DNA of 64,000 nucleotides from Locusta migratoria (lineage: Eukaryota > Arthropoda > Insecta > Orthoptera > Acrididae). Positions 63,798-64,000 of this stretch are shown here, one piece after another. The DNA lies in NCBI GenBank assembly GCA_026315105.1, contig CM048748.1:475629150-475693149 (forward strand), given 5' to 3'. Made by a program: the position numbers and the translations under genes. The notes below the pieces were generated by a model, which was given only the letters and a program-made list of their open reading frames with translations, did no database searches and was not told where the DNA came from. Numbering within the stretch: position 1 is the stretch's first letter; each line of letters opens with the position of its first letter.

Positions 63798-64000
63798 TGC
63801 AGCTTGCATTCAGCTTGTAGCGCACTGGCTGTCAGAACAAGTCCCGCCTCTTTCTCCCAGTGCCGCCAGCTTACGGCGTATAGATTACAGGGTGTAAAGA
63901 AACAACATGCAAGTGGTTAAGGCGTCACAGATGTAACACAAAATTAAGTATCACATTAATGTTTAAGTAATAGAAAACTGGAACGTATATCTACGAAATA

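Noticed and set aside
1..64000. CRISPR arrays, bacterial operons, phage or plasmid modules
   Set aside because: No regularly spaced short repeats with unique spacers, no tightly packed genes and no ribosome-binding-site pattern. Content is that of an animal genome.

Overview
This window reads as intergenic DNA from a large, repeat-rich insect genome. I infer a grasshopper or locust, perhaps Schistocerca-like, because the two dominant tRNA-headed SINE families and several other repeats look like ones I associate with that group. The identification is from memory and was not searched. I found no convincing host protein-coding gene, no functional tRNA or rRNA gene, and nothing bacterial. Almost everything recognisable is a transposable element, and many elements are nested inside others.

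Layout. 1-9 kb: Tc1/mariner remnants, RTE-type retrotransposon pieces, a hAT relic, fold-back elements and a possible solo LTR. 9.3-11.6 kb: a decayed Polinton/Maverick with divergent integrase and DNA-polymerase-associated reading frames. 11.8-15.4 kb: RTE and Jockey/CR1-like retrotransposon pieces and a Tc1 transposase broken by two SINEs. 15.55-22.49 kb: the best preserved feature, a compound Penelope-like element (PLE). It has one uninterrupted 856-codon reverse transcriptase/GIY-YIG ORF, a tandem 5'-truncated copy and an inverted 5'-truncated copy. It also has three terminal repeats that each carry a hammerhead ribozyme, and one target-site duplication encloses the whole array. 22.7-33 kb: SINEs and Helitron-like repeats in AT-rich DNA. 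33.3-37.7 kb: a reverse transcriptase fragment split by a SINE, which is itself split by a 2.75-kb insertion of unfamiliar type. 39-41.8 kb: a hAT element with clean ends inside a Tc1 transposase. 42-54.7 kb: SINEs, Helitron-like repeats, deleted mariner-like elements and a non-autonomous hAT-like element. 55.3-57.8 kb: a large fold-back element interrupted by a second element that carries a tandem array. 57.8-62.8 kb: a dispersed repeat split by a 4.6-kb terminal-inverted-repeat element. That element holds a transposase relic, a MITE with a 117-bp near-perfect palindrome, and a Helitron-like repeat with its own DNA transposon insertion.

The PLE components form a working set. The ORF supplies reverse transcriptase and endonuclease, and the terminal repeats supply self-cleaving RNA. 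The other families are mostly defective and would depend on enzymes encoded elsewhere. Target-site duplications and interrupted reading frames let several insertions be ordered in time. Coordinates of decayed repeats are approximate. Family names rest on motif recognition, not on a search.
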